Shown one piece after another: positions 48,121-61,400 of a DNA stretch of 64,000 nucleotides. The translations under genes were made by a program, and so were the position numbers. How positions within the stretch are numbered: the first letter of the stretch is position 1; every line of letters begins with the position of its first letter. The notes under the pieces are model-generated. The model had not been told where the DNA came from. It saw only the letters and a list, made by a program, of their open reading frames with translations, and searched no databases. The DNA is from Pyrus communis (taxonomy: Eukaryota > Streptophyta > Magnoliopsida > Rosales > Rosaceae), in NCBI RefSeq assembly GCF_963583255.1, contig NC_084804.1, positions 29,010,461 to 29,074,460 of the forward strand, in the 5' to 3' direction.

Positions 48121-50460
48121 ACCACAAGTAAATGAGCAAAAAGATGCATCACTAAAATGACACCTAAATTACTTATTAACAAATTTCTCTTTTTTAAACT
48201 ACCTATTAATAAAACCTTCTTTGTCAACCAAAAGAAGGTGAAAATACCAAATTAACCTTGTCAACAAAACTAAAGTAAAAAGACTAAAATAAAAGTTTTG
48301 GGTAATATAGTAAATTAAACACAAAATAATTTTACTGTTTTTTTTTTTTTTTCCAAGCTTCACAACCATACTAATTCTCAAATTAGAATTAATATTGTTA
48401 ATATCTTGCAAATTCAATATAAAACTACTATAAGTAAGTATCTTGGTATCCAAAATATTGTTTTCTAGAAAGACCAAGTTAATGGAAATGAGTTACTTAA
48501 GAGGGTCAAGCAAAAATTAGTTGGTTGGAAAGTGAGAACTCTTTTGAAAGCGGGGAGTCTTACTTTAATTAACTCTAATCTAATGGGTATGTCCCATCAT
48601 GCTATGTCTTACTTTAAGTGTCCTAACAAGATTTGTTGATTTGTGCTTTGAAGAAAGTGGGCAGTCTGAAAGTTAGAAGATTGGATCATTTTAATAACGC
48701 ATGTCTTGCTAAATTGGGTTAGAAAGTGTTGACTGAGGATGATAATTGGTGGGTGAAGTTAGTCAAGAGTAAGTATCTTAGAAAGGAAAATAGTTTGGAT
48801 AATAAATTAGACTAAATCATTCTTTTGCTTGGAAATGTATCTTGAAAAGTAGGGATGTTGTTCTTAAGAGTATGAGATAGAGAGTGGGTAATGGTAAGGA
48901 CATTTTGTTCTAGGCCCACAATTGGGTTTTTCCTTACCATGTGTTCCATCTCTTACTTAAGATTGACAATCAAAACATTAATTGGGAGTTGAAAGTTAGT
49001 GACTTTATTGATAATAATTGTTGGGATGGGGGAAAGCTTTTGCAAGTGGTTAGTAATGAAATTGTGAGAAAATTTGTAATATTACAATTCCCTTGTATGA
49101 TTCCAAAGATGTGCTAGTTTGGGGTTCAAATACAAATGGTAAGTTCTCTATTAAATCGGCTACTTGGATTCAAAATGGGACATTGACTCAAACTACAAAG
49201 CTTAAGTTAATTAATAAGATGTGAAAACTTAATATTCCTCCTAAAGTTAAGATGTTTGCATGGTTGTTCATTCGTAATACACTTTAGACTAGAAAAAGAT
49301 GAAGTCATATTGTGATTAATAATGATAAGACGTGTCCTTCTCGTAATTTCGAAGAGGAGGATCAAATGCATTTATTCTTTAATTGCGGTGTCATCAAATT
49401 GATTTAGGACCTTTGCTCAATTAAACCGAGCAATTTCACTAATGCTAACTTTGCTGCGGTCATAAACTGGTTAATTCTTTAAAGCACATTGATAAAGAAG
49501 TTCATAGTGAATTAAGCTTGTGTTTGCTCCTTTGTTGGCAGATTTGAAATGACCGTAATAACATGGTGTTCTTAAATGTTATGCCCATTTTAGCGAGATC
49601 TAAGTTACTAGCTATATCTATGGGTGTGCAATATCTTAAAGCCAATTGTAAAGGTTTAAGAAGAAATACTGATGATATTTCCACGATTATTAAATGGCAC
49701 CCTCTAAATTAGAGTTATATTAAGCTAAATTTTGACGGCTTAGTGGTTGGGGACAAGGCGGCAATGAGATTTGTCTTAAGGAATCCTAATGGGCACCTTA
49801 TTGCCGGTGGAGCTTTAAATCTTGACAGTGTCACTATTTCTAAAGTGGAGGCTAGGGCTCTCAAAGGGCCTTCTTTTTGCTCGGAGGAAGGGCTATACAA
49901 AGATTATGGTAAAATGAGACTCTAAGTTGGTCATTCAGTCAGTGTTTGACCAGGATGTGACGCCTTGGAGTCTGGTTCTTATTATTAAAGATATAAAGTA
50001 GACGATGACCAAATTTGCTTGCATTGATTGGAAACATATTTTTAGAAAAGCTAACTCTGTGGAGGATGCCTTCTCTTGCCAAAGCCTTCTTGTTGCTGAT
50101 GTCATATTTTGGGATCACTGTATTCCTTTATTTGCTCTTTATGCTCTACAATTTGATTTTGTAGGGAACGATTTTTGTCGGAAGTTTTCCCTTTAATATA
50201 TTTTCTTGTCATTTAAAAAAAGAAAAGAAAAGACCATATTAGTTGCCCCCATTTTCTCTTCCACGTTTTCTCCCATATAAAATAAACTTTTAGCGACGAA
50301 CTAGTTATTCAAAGCCAATCGCTAAAGATATGAACAACCTCTTCAGCGACTCAAAGTCGTTTCAAGGTCGTTACCAAAAAGATTTAACGACTATCTTATA
50401 TTTTCTTTCTTTGTAAATTTTAGTTTCAAAATATTAATAAGCACAAGCATATCATGTATA
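48121..50460 (+). mobile_element. Old repeat (copy B) interrupted by a LINE
   Basis: Its outer parts (48196-48374 and 50233-50345) match the repeat at 27527-28310. The break in the match coincides with a LINE insertion, so the two copies define the empty site for each other. Confidence 0.6.
48375..50232 (+). pseudogene. 5'-truncated LINE: RT tail, zinc region, RNase H
   Basis: The sequence reads KQKLVGWKVRTLLKAGSLTL (RT thumb), then WGSNTNGKFSIKSATW and KMFAWLFIRNTL (the zf-RVT region), then LNFDGLVVGDKAAMRFVLRN and KANSVEDAFSCQSL (RNase H). It finishes with an A-rich tail (AAAAAAAGAAAAGAAAAG). Near-identical 10-mers, ACCATACTAA (48365-48374) and ACCATATTAG (50233-50242), bracket it as a target-site duplication. 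Frameshifts and stops inactivate it. Confidence 0.75.
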
Positions 50461-50599
50461 CAATTTCTAGTAAGTATGAAGTATTGACCTTTGAAACTTT
50501 TATATACCAAACAAATAATTGTGCAATATTGGTGGTAAAAAGGCCATGAAAAAAAGGTCATAAGATGAGGACCAAGAAAAAATCAAACAAATGTATAAA

Positions 50600-51555
50600 A
50601 GGCTTATGAGGGCTTGAATATACTAGCAAAATCTCTGGTAATCCAACCAAAGCCACCTTGTCCAATTTGTTTACACCAAGCCCCATCACAATTTAATTTA
50701 ATTGTTCGAAACAGAGGCTGAATCCACCCGCCCCTGATCTCCCCACCTCATTGAACCTGTCGGCATGGCTGCTTCACTTTGTCCCCACCATCCTCAATCT
50801 CACGCCATTGTTGATGCAAGAGCTCCAAAGCAACATGAGGCTCCACATCAAGCTTGTCAAAAATCACACTATTTCTACGCTTCCATATTCGCCAAAGACC
50901 ACATACAATCCAACACATTAGTTTTTCGACATCTTCAGTATCGTCATATTTACGACAAAGCCACTTCCAACACTCCAAGAAGTCACCACCCTCCACCATT
51001 ACCAAATCTAATTGGATTGGAGATCTAAACCAAAAAACACGGGCAAATGGACAATGGAAAAATAAATGTACTTGCGTTTCCATATCTTCCTCACAATGAG
51101 GACACAATGTCTCCAAACGAACACCATAGCGTTGCAAATTAGTACGCATTGCAAGAATGTTTTTGCATCCCTTCAATATAAAATGCAGCAGCTTTTGAAG
51201 GACCTTCAAGTGCCAAATTGCCGACCACACCGGATCCTTATTTTGTTCTCCACTCGATTGTTCCACACCTTTACAACCGAGCTCCCCGTTTTGATTCATC
51301 TCTTAAGCAACCATGTACCCCGATTTAACCAAATACACTCCATTCTTTGTGTAATGCCAAATAATTCTATCAGTACATCCGAGTTTGCTAAGAGGCATAC
51401 TCAAAATAATACGGGCTTCCTCGTTAAAACACCGTTCAATAATATCCTTTTTCCATATACCCCCGGGCACCACTAAATCCTCAACCCTTCCCGGCATCTC
51501 CACATGCCTCGAAAAGGGGTATCTCATGTTAGCTTCTTGTATATAATACATATAT
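50600..51555 (-). pseudogene. Second LINE fragment, reverse orientation
   Basis: Read leftward, 51551-51303 has DLVVPGGIWKKDIIERCF and WHYTKNGVYLVKSGY. Then 51299-50748 has VLQKLLHFILKGCKNILAMR, the zf-RVT cysteine/histidine pattern LCPHCEEDMETQVHLFFHCP, and WRIWKRRNSVIF. At 50740-50620 the start of RNase H follows (IKLNCDGAWCKQIGQGGFGW). The reverse transcriptase body is missing. One stop separates the first two parts. Confidence 0.75.
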
Positions 51556-51568
51556 ATATATATATATT
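51550..51568. repeat. (TA)n microsatellite
   Basis: A short run of TA dinucleotides at the right-hand edge of the reversed LINE fragment. Confidence 0.85.
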
Positions 51569-51569
51569 G

Positions 51570-52337
51570 TTAAATTGATCTACCTCTTAAAGGGTAGCTG
51601 TTATATAGGTACGTAAAATTGCTAAACTAGCATTACTCTTAACCGGTTGAAACAGGTACTTGTATTCAAATCGACCCATTAGTTAATAGGCTACCAACAG
51701 GTTCACTTATTATCAATCCAAACTCATTAAGGTTCAACCCAAACACTTAATTTTTTGTGGCGTGTATGATTTTGCCAGGTATCGGGCCATTGAAAGAAGG
51801 CCTATAATATGATAGATTTTCTTGTACAACCAATTTATCACGTATAACTTGTCATTCATTGGATGTATACTATACATTTTGAACACGAACAAATATATAT
51901 CGAACGATAAAACCACTAAAATTGAATACTCTATGAATGAGAAAGAATGGTGTAATCCACAAATCTCTTTTTACCTTTTATATACAGCTTTCAATTTTCA
52001 ATCGTTAAATTAAATGAATTGAATTAATAAGATGTATGAAGGTTAAAAATACGTGTGGATGGAAAATCCTCACATCTATAGCATGTGATGCGTATAGGGC
52101 GGGTGGGTGGAATAGCATTGGAGCTTTTAGTAATTTTACCTGAAGCAGCCCACGTCCCAAACCCAAACCTACGAGCCACCAAAAAGCCCTTGTTGCTTAC
52201 GGCATTTCTTCTGTTTGGCTGTCGTGGCAGTTGCCTCCTTCTCCTTCGCTACTACTCCCCTCAGTTAATACAATCGTTTTAGTGTTGTGTAACGATTAAA
52301 CGACGACATATAGCCCTGCAGGGGAACCGGAAGCTTA
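51570..52337. other. Upstream region of the NERD-type gene
   Basis: No gene or clear TE is seen. The last 150 bases probably include the leader of the downstream gene. Confidence 0.45.
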
Positions 52338-52346
52338 AAACCCTAA
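52338..52346 (+). promoter_or_regulatory. Telobox near the NERD-type gene start
   Basis: AAACCCTAA, followed by CCCTAG, lies 59 bases before the ATG. Teloboxes are frequent near start sites of constitutively expressed plant genes. The role is inferred. Confidence 0.45.
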
Positions 52347-52404
52347 CCCTAGCTCTTTGGATTTTAGGGTTTTCAATCTCTGATTTCCAATTTCAGTTAC
52401 TGCC

Positions 52405-55400
52405 ATGGAAGCCGACGAGGAAGATGCTTCCAAGGTGAACGAGCCTTCGATTTCACTCCAAGACGACGCTTTACCGTTGCCTCATACAGGAGAGGAGCTC
52501 CGGAACACCGAACCACAATGCGACCCGGAGTCTGCACCTGAGCCCGAGCATGGCGGCTCGGGGCTTGGGGTCGACGGAGAATCTGATTCGGTTGCGTCTT
52601 CGGTAGAGAGAGGCGATGGGGATGGAATTGGAGGAGGGTGTAAGGAGGGGGATACGGAAATGGTGGATGTGGCTGAGGCGGTGGTGGCGGTTGCGGAGAC
52701 AGTTGAAACTGATGCAGTGGAGGATTTGGGGGTGGCGATGGAGAAGTCTGCTGCTGACGCGGGAGAGAAGATGGTGGTGGAAGAGGAGACGAATGTGATA
52801 GAAGGTCACGTGGCTGAGGACAGGGAGGTTGAGGAGGTGACGAATGTGGCTGAAAGTCACTTGAGAGAGGAAACCGAGGTCAAGGAGGAGATGCATGTGG
52901 CTGGAGGTCACGTGACAGAGGAAACTGAGGTGGAGGAGGAAATGACTGTGGCCGGTGGTCATGTGACAGAGGACACTGAGGTTGTGAAGGGGATGAATGT
53001 GGCTGAAGGTTATAGCACAGAGGAAGCTGAGGTTGGGGATGTGGATGATGAGGTATTGGAGACAGAGGTGAAGGTGTTGCCTGAGGAAGCTGCTGTGGCT
53101 AACTCGGACAAGCAGGAGGCTGAGGATTCTAATGTGGCTGAAACGGCTGAGGAGACTGTGCTTTCAGTGAAGGATGAAACAGAGCAAATGACGGGTGAAG
53201 CCAAGGGAGGTGAGGTTGAGGCCGAGACAGTGGGAGAGGAGACTGAGACCGAGGTGGAAGGAGAGGAGGATGGGAACGAGACGGTGGGAGAGGAGGATGG
53301 GAACGAGGCGGTGGGAGAGGAGGATGGGAGTGAAGCGGTGGGAGAGGAGGATGTGAATGAGGCGGTGGGAGTGGAGGCAGAGGCCGAAGCGGAGGGAGAG
53401 GAGGCTGAGGCCGAAGCAGAAGGAGAGGAGGCTGAAGCAGGGGGAGATGATGAGGAGAATGCGGCAGACATGTTGACTGAGACTGACACAGTTGGGGAGT
53501 TGGATATGGTTGATGATGTAATGGAGGAGACAACTGAGGCAGAGGAGACGGGGGCGGCAGAGGAAGAAGCAGAAGAAATGGAGGTGGAAGAGGAGGAGGA
53601 GACAAAAAGAGCCGGCAGTGGTGGGAAGAGGAAGCGTGTGAAGAGTTCTAAGGACACGGGAAAACTCCTCTCAAAGAAGAAAATGGAAGAGGATGTCTGT
53701 TTCATTTGCTTTGATGGGGGTGAGCTTGTGCTTTGTGACCGCAGGTCAGTTGAACTTTGCTTACTGTGTGTGCTTCTTTTGACGTTATTTCTGTGATTGG
53801 TTTATTGATTAGTTTAATTGGTGGTTTCAGGGGATGTCCCAAAGCATACCATCCTTCATGTGTTAATCGTGATGAGGCCTTCTTTCGAGCCAAGGGTCGA
53901 TGGAATTGCGGTAAGTTGCTGCGGCTGAAGTCCTTAATTTTCTTTTCCTTTTCACCAAGTTTTATTGTTTTATTTAATTCTGATGTAGTACGTTAAGGGC
54001 CAGTAGACTATTAATGCACAATGTACTTGTTTGTACAATGTATATTCAGGATTTTCTAGTATGCTCCGGGGTATTCTATACACTGGGATTTGATGACTGT
54101 ATTCTAACGGCCAACAATCCCAATGTATTGGATACCCCTAAGTATAGTAGAATTTCATGTATATTCATAATGGACATTCATTACTAAGTTTAAATGCATT
54201 TTGAACAAACATCCATTCAGCACATACACCTCATTAAACAATTCATCTAGTGGAATAGGCCTTTAAACTAAGACCCTTTGTAATCTTGAGGAGGCTTCGG
54301 TTTTCTGATCAGTTCCTAGATTTACCTTTGAGAATTTAGGTTCATCTCCTAGCTTCTGCTAAATTGAATTCTCTTTATTTTTATTTATTCCATGTCTTCG
54401 TATATTTGTTTCTTTGGTGATCATTTATGTGTTTAGCATGCGGTTTCTGTAGCTTCAAACTCCAGCTGCATTAGTGCTTCCTTGGTGCAGTGATGATTGA
54501 GTTAGTGTTTTTATGTTGTAAAATTATATTTTTGCTTTTCGTTTTCGTTTTTGATATTTGGTTTAAATTATATGAAAATGATATTTTATTAGTTGCTGGC
54601 TAGGGGTCTAAAATACTGTGATACTTTTGAAATATTTGTATTTTTTCAAGTAAGTGAATTTTTTTTGCATACTTTCAGTATCCTGAAGTATTGGACAGTT
54701 TGTGTCTAGTTAGAGTTGATTTGGAGCTGCATGTTTGTAATTATTGACCTGGAATATTATTATTTGGATGACTATTTGTTAATTGTCCTTGAACAGTTTG
54801 TGTGCTTTGAAGATATTAGTTAGTATCCAAGTGATTATGTATTTGTCTGGAATTATGACTACAAGTACCTGCAAGATGTAGTTCTTTGTTTACTTTACAA
54901 TTATAAAAATTTGAAATCGTTTACCAAGAGAAGGGCATTGCTTTTTCTGCAGAGAGGGATCAGTTTTTTGATCCTTGGTTTAGATTTTCTTTTATAATGA
55001 CAAGGGGAGAAACAATTGCTGATGTAATGACCTATGACCGGCAGCTAAATAGGGAATTGACGGACATTGTGTTTTGACCTATTACCAAGAGAGTTACAAC
55101 TGCTTGTATAAGGTTATGTTATAATATAGAATGGGGACTTAAGCGGGTCAAATAAAATTCAAGTTTTGGGAAGAAATATATCAGGCATAAGTGTATCGTG
55201 TACAGTTAAGTTACTGTTAAAGTAACGTAACAAGTACCAAACTCCTACCAAGTACCTTAGCAAACCACTTTTAGGCAACACTTTATCAACTTCTTTTATT
55301 TTTTATTTATTTTTATTCTTTCTTCCTTTTTTTGGAAGATTTTTAAGGGTTCATGAAAGGTATTCAGCATTTACCTCAGTTCAGACTTCAGACTCTAGCC

Positions 55401-58400
55401 TTAACCTGGAAGTTATGTGTTTGTCCGCTTCAATTTTTATTATTCATGTACTTTTAGTGAATCTAGTTGCCAGTGTCTTTTTTGATAGAGATTGCAGGCA
55501 TTATGGCTATTTTGAACTCTTCATCTTATAAGCACCAGTTCTTTTACATGTGTCACTGGGTTTCATCACTTAACGATGTTAACGTCATTATAAAAATGCT
55601 TATTTGAAAATTATTTCAATTCTTTTGGTTGCTGGGCAGTATCTGATGTATTAATAAATATATTTTAGGTTGGCACCTTTGTAGCAACTGTGAAAAGAGT
55701 GCCCACTACATGTGTTATACATGCACCTTTTCCTTGTGCAAGGCGTGTATCAAAGATGCTGTTGTCTTATGTGTTCGAGGAAACAAAGGCTTCTGTGAGA
55801 CATGCATGAAAACTATCATGATGATTGAAAAGAATGAGCAAGGAAACAAGGACAAGGTATGATGCCCTCTTTCTTCTGTTATTCCCTAATCACTTTTGTA
55901 TTTTCCTTTTGCTAGCATTGTCACGATTAGGGTCAAGGGTTATATCTTTCTTGGGAGTGTTTTAGTGTGTGAAAGTAGTGTGTCGTGAAGTTCATTTTTG
56001 CTACATCCTAATTAAATCAGTCAGCCAAAAGGGAAAAAAGAAACAACAAAGCGTATACATTTGGAGGTTTCGTAAGCCTCTGTATGTAATGACGTTAGTG
56101 ACTTCCCTTTCTTCTAATCGAAGGTGAACTGGGAACAGCAGTATCTTGGTTTCCCTGGTGATTTTTTCCTAGGGTTGTTGATGTCTGGGATTTGTCTTTA
56201 TATGCTCTTTCCCTTGTTCTCATCTTGTTTTGTTTGAGTTCCCTTCTGGCGGACTGTAGTTCACTCGATGAACAATGTATCCAGTCAGTGCATATTGAGT
56301 TGCTTGAGTTTGTACAAGTCATATATCTGGAATTATATGTTGAATTATGTCAATAAATTTAAGGGAAGCTAGTTTGATTGAGTTTTTTTTTTTGTAATAT
56401 TTTTTTTGTTTGTAAGAAATCTTTTATAATATGTTGGAAAATATGGCTTCAAGAATAAAGCATCTAATTGTAATTCCATGTATCGGTTTGAAACCTATGG
56501 CATAATAAAGTGTCTGGTTATAATTTTGTGCAAAAACGAACAAAAAAGAAAGGAAGATTAGATGTAATGTAGCTGAAAGCTCATGTGAAATGGTTGAGGT
56601 GTTGCATATACTCACCCTATTAGAGATTATAGGTCTATCAATGCCTGTGTCGATAGTCCTTTGATACTTAACTGCTGCTGCCCAAGTTTTCATGCGACAG
56701 AGGAAATGTCGTTTTAATTTGTCATTGTACATATAAGTCAAAGTCAGAGAGTGTTTGTCTCTCCCTTTGGTTGGGAATTCTCAGCAATGTCCACCTGTAT
56801 AATTCTAGTGTGTCATGGTTTGAGTGGTATGTCATTAGACATTAGGTCTGGTCAATTAATTAAAATCAAAATTATAACATTACAATTTATAACATTAATC
56901 TTGTCCTTAACTATGTACTGTTTTCACTTCACACGTTTAAACTGCTTGCAGTGGCATTCGTTTTATTCTTTTTTTTCTTGTGCTTGTGCAGGATGAAGTT
57001 GATTTTGATGATAAAAGCAGCTGGGAGTACCTCTTCAAGGATTATTGGATAGACTTAAAAGAGAAGTTATCTCTAACGCTTGATGACCTTGCTCAGGCCA
57101 AGAATCCAAGGAAGGGATCAACTGGACGTGCTAATAAACAGGAGTCACGTGATGAACCCTATGATGCTAATGATGGTGGAGGGTCTGATTCTGACAACTC
57201 TGAGAATTTGGATTTAGTTAACCCTAAAAAAAGAAAGTCCAAAAAACGAATGAGAACCCGTGCAAAGGGGAGGGATTCATCAAGTGCAGCTACAGCAACT
57301 GGCTCTGGAGGTCCATCTGCAGATGACAGTACAGGGTGGGCATCAAAGGAACTTCTGGAGTTTGTAATGCACATGAGAGATGGTGACGAGTCTGCTTTAT
57401 CTCAGTTTGATGTCCAGGCTCTCTTGCTAGAATATATAAAAAGGAACAAACTTCGTGACCCTCGGCGAAAAAGTCAGATAGTTTGTGATATAAGGCTTCA
57501 AAATTTATTTGGGAAACCACGCGTTGGGCATTTTGAAATGTTAAAGCTTCTTGAATCCCACTTTCTTGTAAAAGAGGATGCTCACACTGATGATCTTCAA
57601 GGGAGTGTTGTTGATACCGATGACAATCAGTTGGAGGTTGATGGCAACTCTGATACCCCAGTAAAGGCCAGTAAAGATAAGAGACGTAAAGCACGTAAAA
57701 AGGGTGATGGGAAAGGACCTCAATCTAATATTGACGACTTTGCAGCCATTGATATGCATAACATCAATTTAATTTTCTTAAGGCGTAATTTAGTGGAAGA
57801 TCTACTTGATGATCTGGATAACTTTCAAGACAAGGTTGTCGGCTCTTTTGTCAGAATTAGAATTTCTGGTAGTGGTCAAAAGCAAGATTTGTATAGGCTG
57901 GTGCAAGTTACAGGTAATTATTTGATTAATTGTCTTTCATTGTATTTTTGGCGTGAGCAACGAAGGCATTAAACTTTCAGAATTGTAAAGTTCATTGTCT
58001 AAATGATTTTCTGAACAGGTACATGCAAAGGTGCTGAGCCATATAAAGTTGGTAAAAGGATGACAGACATCTTGCTAGAGATATTAAACTTAAACAAGAC
58101 AGAGATCATTTCGATTGATATCATCTCAAACCAAGAGTTCACTGAGGTGATTTAGCATATAACTAACTATTTCCTTTCAATTCCAAACTCGGTTTAAAAA
58201 TAACATAAATGTGGCTCTTAAAGAGACATGATTTGGACATCCTTGTTCTCAAGGGCATGTCCTCCATTAGAAATAACATTAGAAAGACTGATAATGCTTG
58301 CCATTGGGCAAGATATGGTACAAGGGAAACGTGAATAATTCTCACATCCAATCGAATGGATAGTGTAGTTTGCTTTTCCCTCTTTATTGGGAGAGACTGC

Positions 58401-61400
58401 AGCTTTATGTGCATCATAGTGAAGATTGCTGGAAAAGCAATTTTTGTTTGAATTTTTTTTGTTTCTGCTTTCATTTAGAAATCACTTGTTTGATTATCAC
58501 CTTGTTTCATTGTTTATTTTTAGGACGAATGCAAACGACTGCGTCAGAGCATAAAATGTGGACTTATCAACCGGCTTACTGTGGTATTTCTATTTTCTAT
58601 TGTTACTTTTGTGTGTTGATGTTAATTTTTATTTTCTCCTGAGAAAGTGGTCGTTTGCAGGGTGATGTTCAAGACAAAGCAATGGTGCTCCAAGCAGTCA
58701 GAGTCAAAGATGTAAAACTCTTGCCCTTTTATCCCTTAAAGTTGCTTTCTCACTTGTAAACTTCTTTTCCTTCAATTTTTTATTTGCATCTTGGACATAT
58801 TCTATGTACTCTTAGGCTTGCACATGTTTCATGTCGCATCAGATGTTGTTGGTAATTCATCTCAAAATTGAGCTCCATATTACAGCATTGACTTTAGGAA
58901 TTGCTGTAGATTTGATTTCCCGGATAAAGTTTTAAAGTGTACTTAGGAAAGTTTTGTTTCACAGAAAAGGAAAGAAAAGAAAATATGATGATGCAAGGAT
59001 GATGATGACGATGATGACGATGAAGAAAATATATACCTCCACTGAGTGTCCACTTAGGGAGAAGATTATAATATACTTTATTCATAAAAAGGACTGGATT
59101 CATTAACTAATCTAAAATATACAAGATTGGTGGACTGCATACAATATAATGGAACGGAGAAGTTCCATTTATTGTTCATAAAAAGATACAGAAACCACTG
59201 ATTAAAGGTAATTAAGCAAAGCTTTCCTTCCTCCAAATATATTAGATACAGTAAGTAGCCCTCCAATCTGCAAAAGTGACAAAGAAACAGTTTCTTGTAA
59301 TCCAAATACGTGTGTTGTGTTACTGGCTCCTCGTTATAAGAACCAGGAATCTTATGTTTCTGTAAATTGGTAAACTATATAATTTGGAAGCATGCAAGGA
59401 CCAAATAATGCTTGTAGACTTTTAATATTAGTATAGGCTTATGTGGTTGCCAAATTCCAATCCCTTGAATTAGGTACGCTAGAAACTTACTCCACACTTA
59501 ATAAAGGACTTAGGTAGTGATCTGAACCAAGGTTTGTTTTATCTATTTTTTTAGCCCAAGTAGGCTTCTTTCTTCGTGTTTGGTTTTCCAACTTCAGTTA
59601 TTGGCTTGTAAAGGGAAACGTAGCTTGGCATATTTGCTTACCACAATGGGTTTGATTATAGAGGGTATGAGGTCCTGGTTTCCAAGTTTAATTCTGATTG
59701 ATTTTTTTATCTGTACCACCCATAAAGGCACAACAAAGAGGAGTAATTTTGGTGTTATTATGTTTTTCAATTTAGAAGATATTTGGGATATGGTACACTG
59801 TCACCATGTAATAAACTTGTCTAAGGTTGAGTACTAGCTGCTACTAGCACTATGGTGTAATGGTTTTCCTCTCCATTTGTAAGTGGATCTGAAGGGTTGC
59901 ATATGAAGCCTAGGTGAAGCAACTTATTGCTTTTTCCAACTTAACTGGACATCTGAATGCTATTGATGTCGAGCTTCAACAGTTGCATTTCAAGTTGGTC
60001 TTGAACAAGTAAAGGCCGACCATTGAACCCCAAAAATCAAGCTTGCCGATTTTACTTGCTGAGCTTTGGAACCAATCAAGCGATGGATCCTTATTTAAGC
60101 CTTAAGTCTGTCATTTATAAATTTTCAAATGAAGTATAACACAGGGTGACATGGCATAAATACCTAATGTTGAGATAGGTAGGTGCTTTATTTTTGTAAC
60201 CCTATGGTTGGGTTCCAGATCAACTCAAATATAAAACAAGCTCAATCCAGTCTTGAACTTGTGAGCAGATCAAGTTCTTTGCAGCCATCCTCTGCCATTT
60301 GCTACCGGAGTTTTAATGTTTTCATGAAGAGATCAAAGACCTAACATGTCTGCAACATAGGAATATCGGCAAGAACTAGTTGCTTTTCCCCAATTAATTC
60401 CTAATAATCTCAACCAGATTTGTTCTTTAAGAAGGATTGTTTTTTCCTCTTCTTCTTAGATGCAATATGGATTCTGGCTCCTTTAGTGTTGACTCAACCC
60501 TTATTTTAAATCTTGTAGGTGTAAATTCAATATACACTATGCCCTCTGTTTTTCCTATAACTTGATTTTGATATTATTTTTGTAATAGTTTTCCTTGCTT
60601 TTCTTTGATGGATTTGTTTTATTTATTTATTCTGATACAGTGGTTAGAAACGGAGATAGTTAGACTCAGCCATCTTCGTGATCGAGCAAGTGAAAAAGGG
60701 CGCAGGAAGGAATATCCTTTACTTTTCAAGTTTAATACATTTTTATTCACAATTTTTTTGTGGGAAAGTGATTTCTGCAGACCCTCCTTTTTTACCTTAT
60801 AGTTCTACACATTCACTTTAATTTGGTCCTTGATTTGTTCACTCCAATGGCTGGAAAAAAGAGGGGTCTGCAAGAGGTGAAATATGGTGTGCAAAAATCA
60901 TTTCTCTTTTCTTGGTGTGTGATGTTTAAATGCACTACTCTCTTTCCTGAAGTCTGAGCTATTTGGTGTAATTTTATATTTACTTGCTTTCCAAGGCTGT
61001 GGCCTTCGATATAAATTGACCTGTTTCTTATATTAGTGATTTCCAGAAAACTTAAAAACTTTATATTGGTAAAGGAGGAAATTTTACCCTCGCATGTTTT
61101 TTTTTTTTTTTTTTCTCCTGCTATGATTAGAAGTAATGAGTGACACATGTGAAGGGATACTTTATACCAGTTGAGGTCTTCTTTTTCTTTATGTTTTGTT
61201 TTGGAGGGGAATTGGATGTTGCAATAAGCAGATGCATTTGGCCTTTTTCTCTCTTTGATTTTACAAGAAATTTTAGCACTCTAACTTTACAAGAAATTTT
61301 AGCTCCTTAATAGAGCATCAGATACCTATTTAATAGTTCCATCTGCCTTTTTCATTAGTTGATGCCAGAAACACGTATTTTCACTGTCAGTATAAAAAAA

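Noticed and set aside
53010..53705. Long serine-rich open frames on the minus strand (231 and 158 codons) opposite NERD exon 1
   Set aside because: They are mirror images of the GAG/GAA-rich acidic repeats. The plus-strand frame continues through conserved domains.
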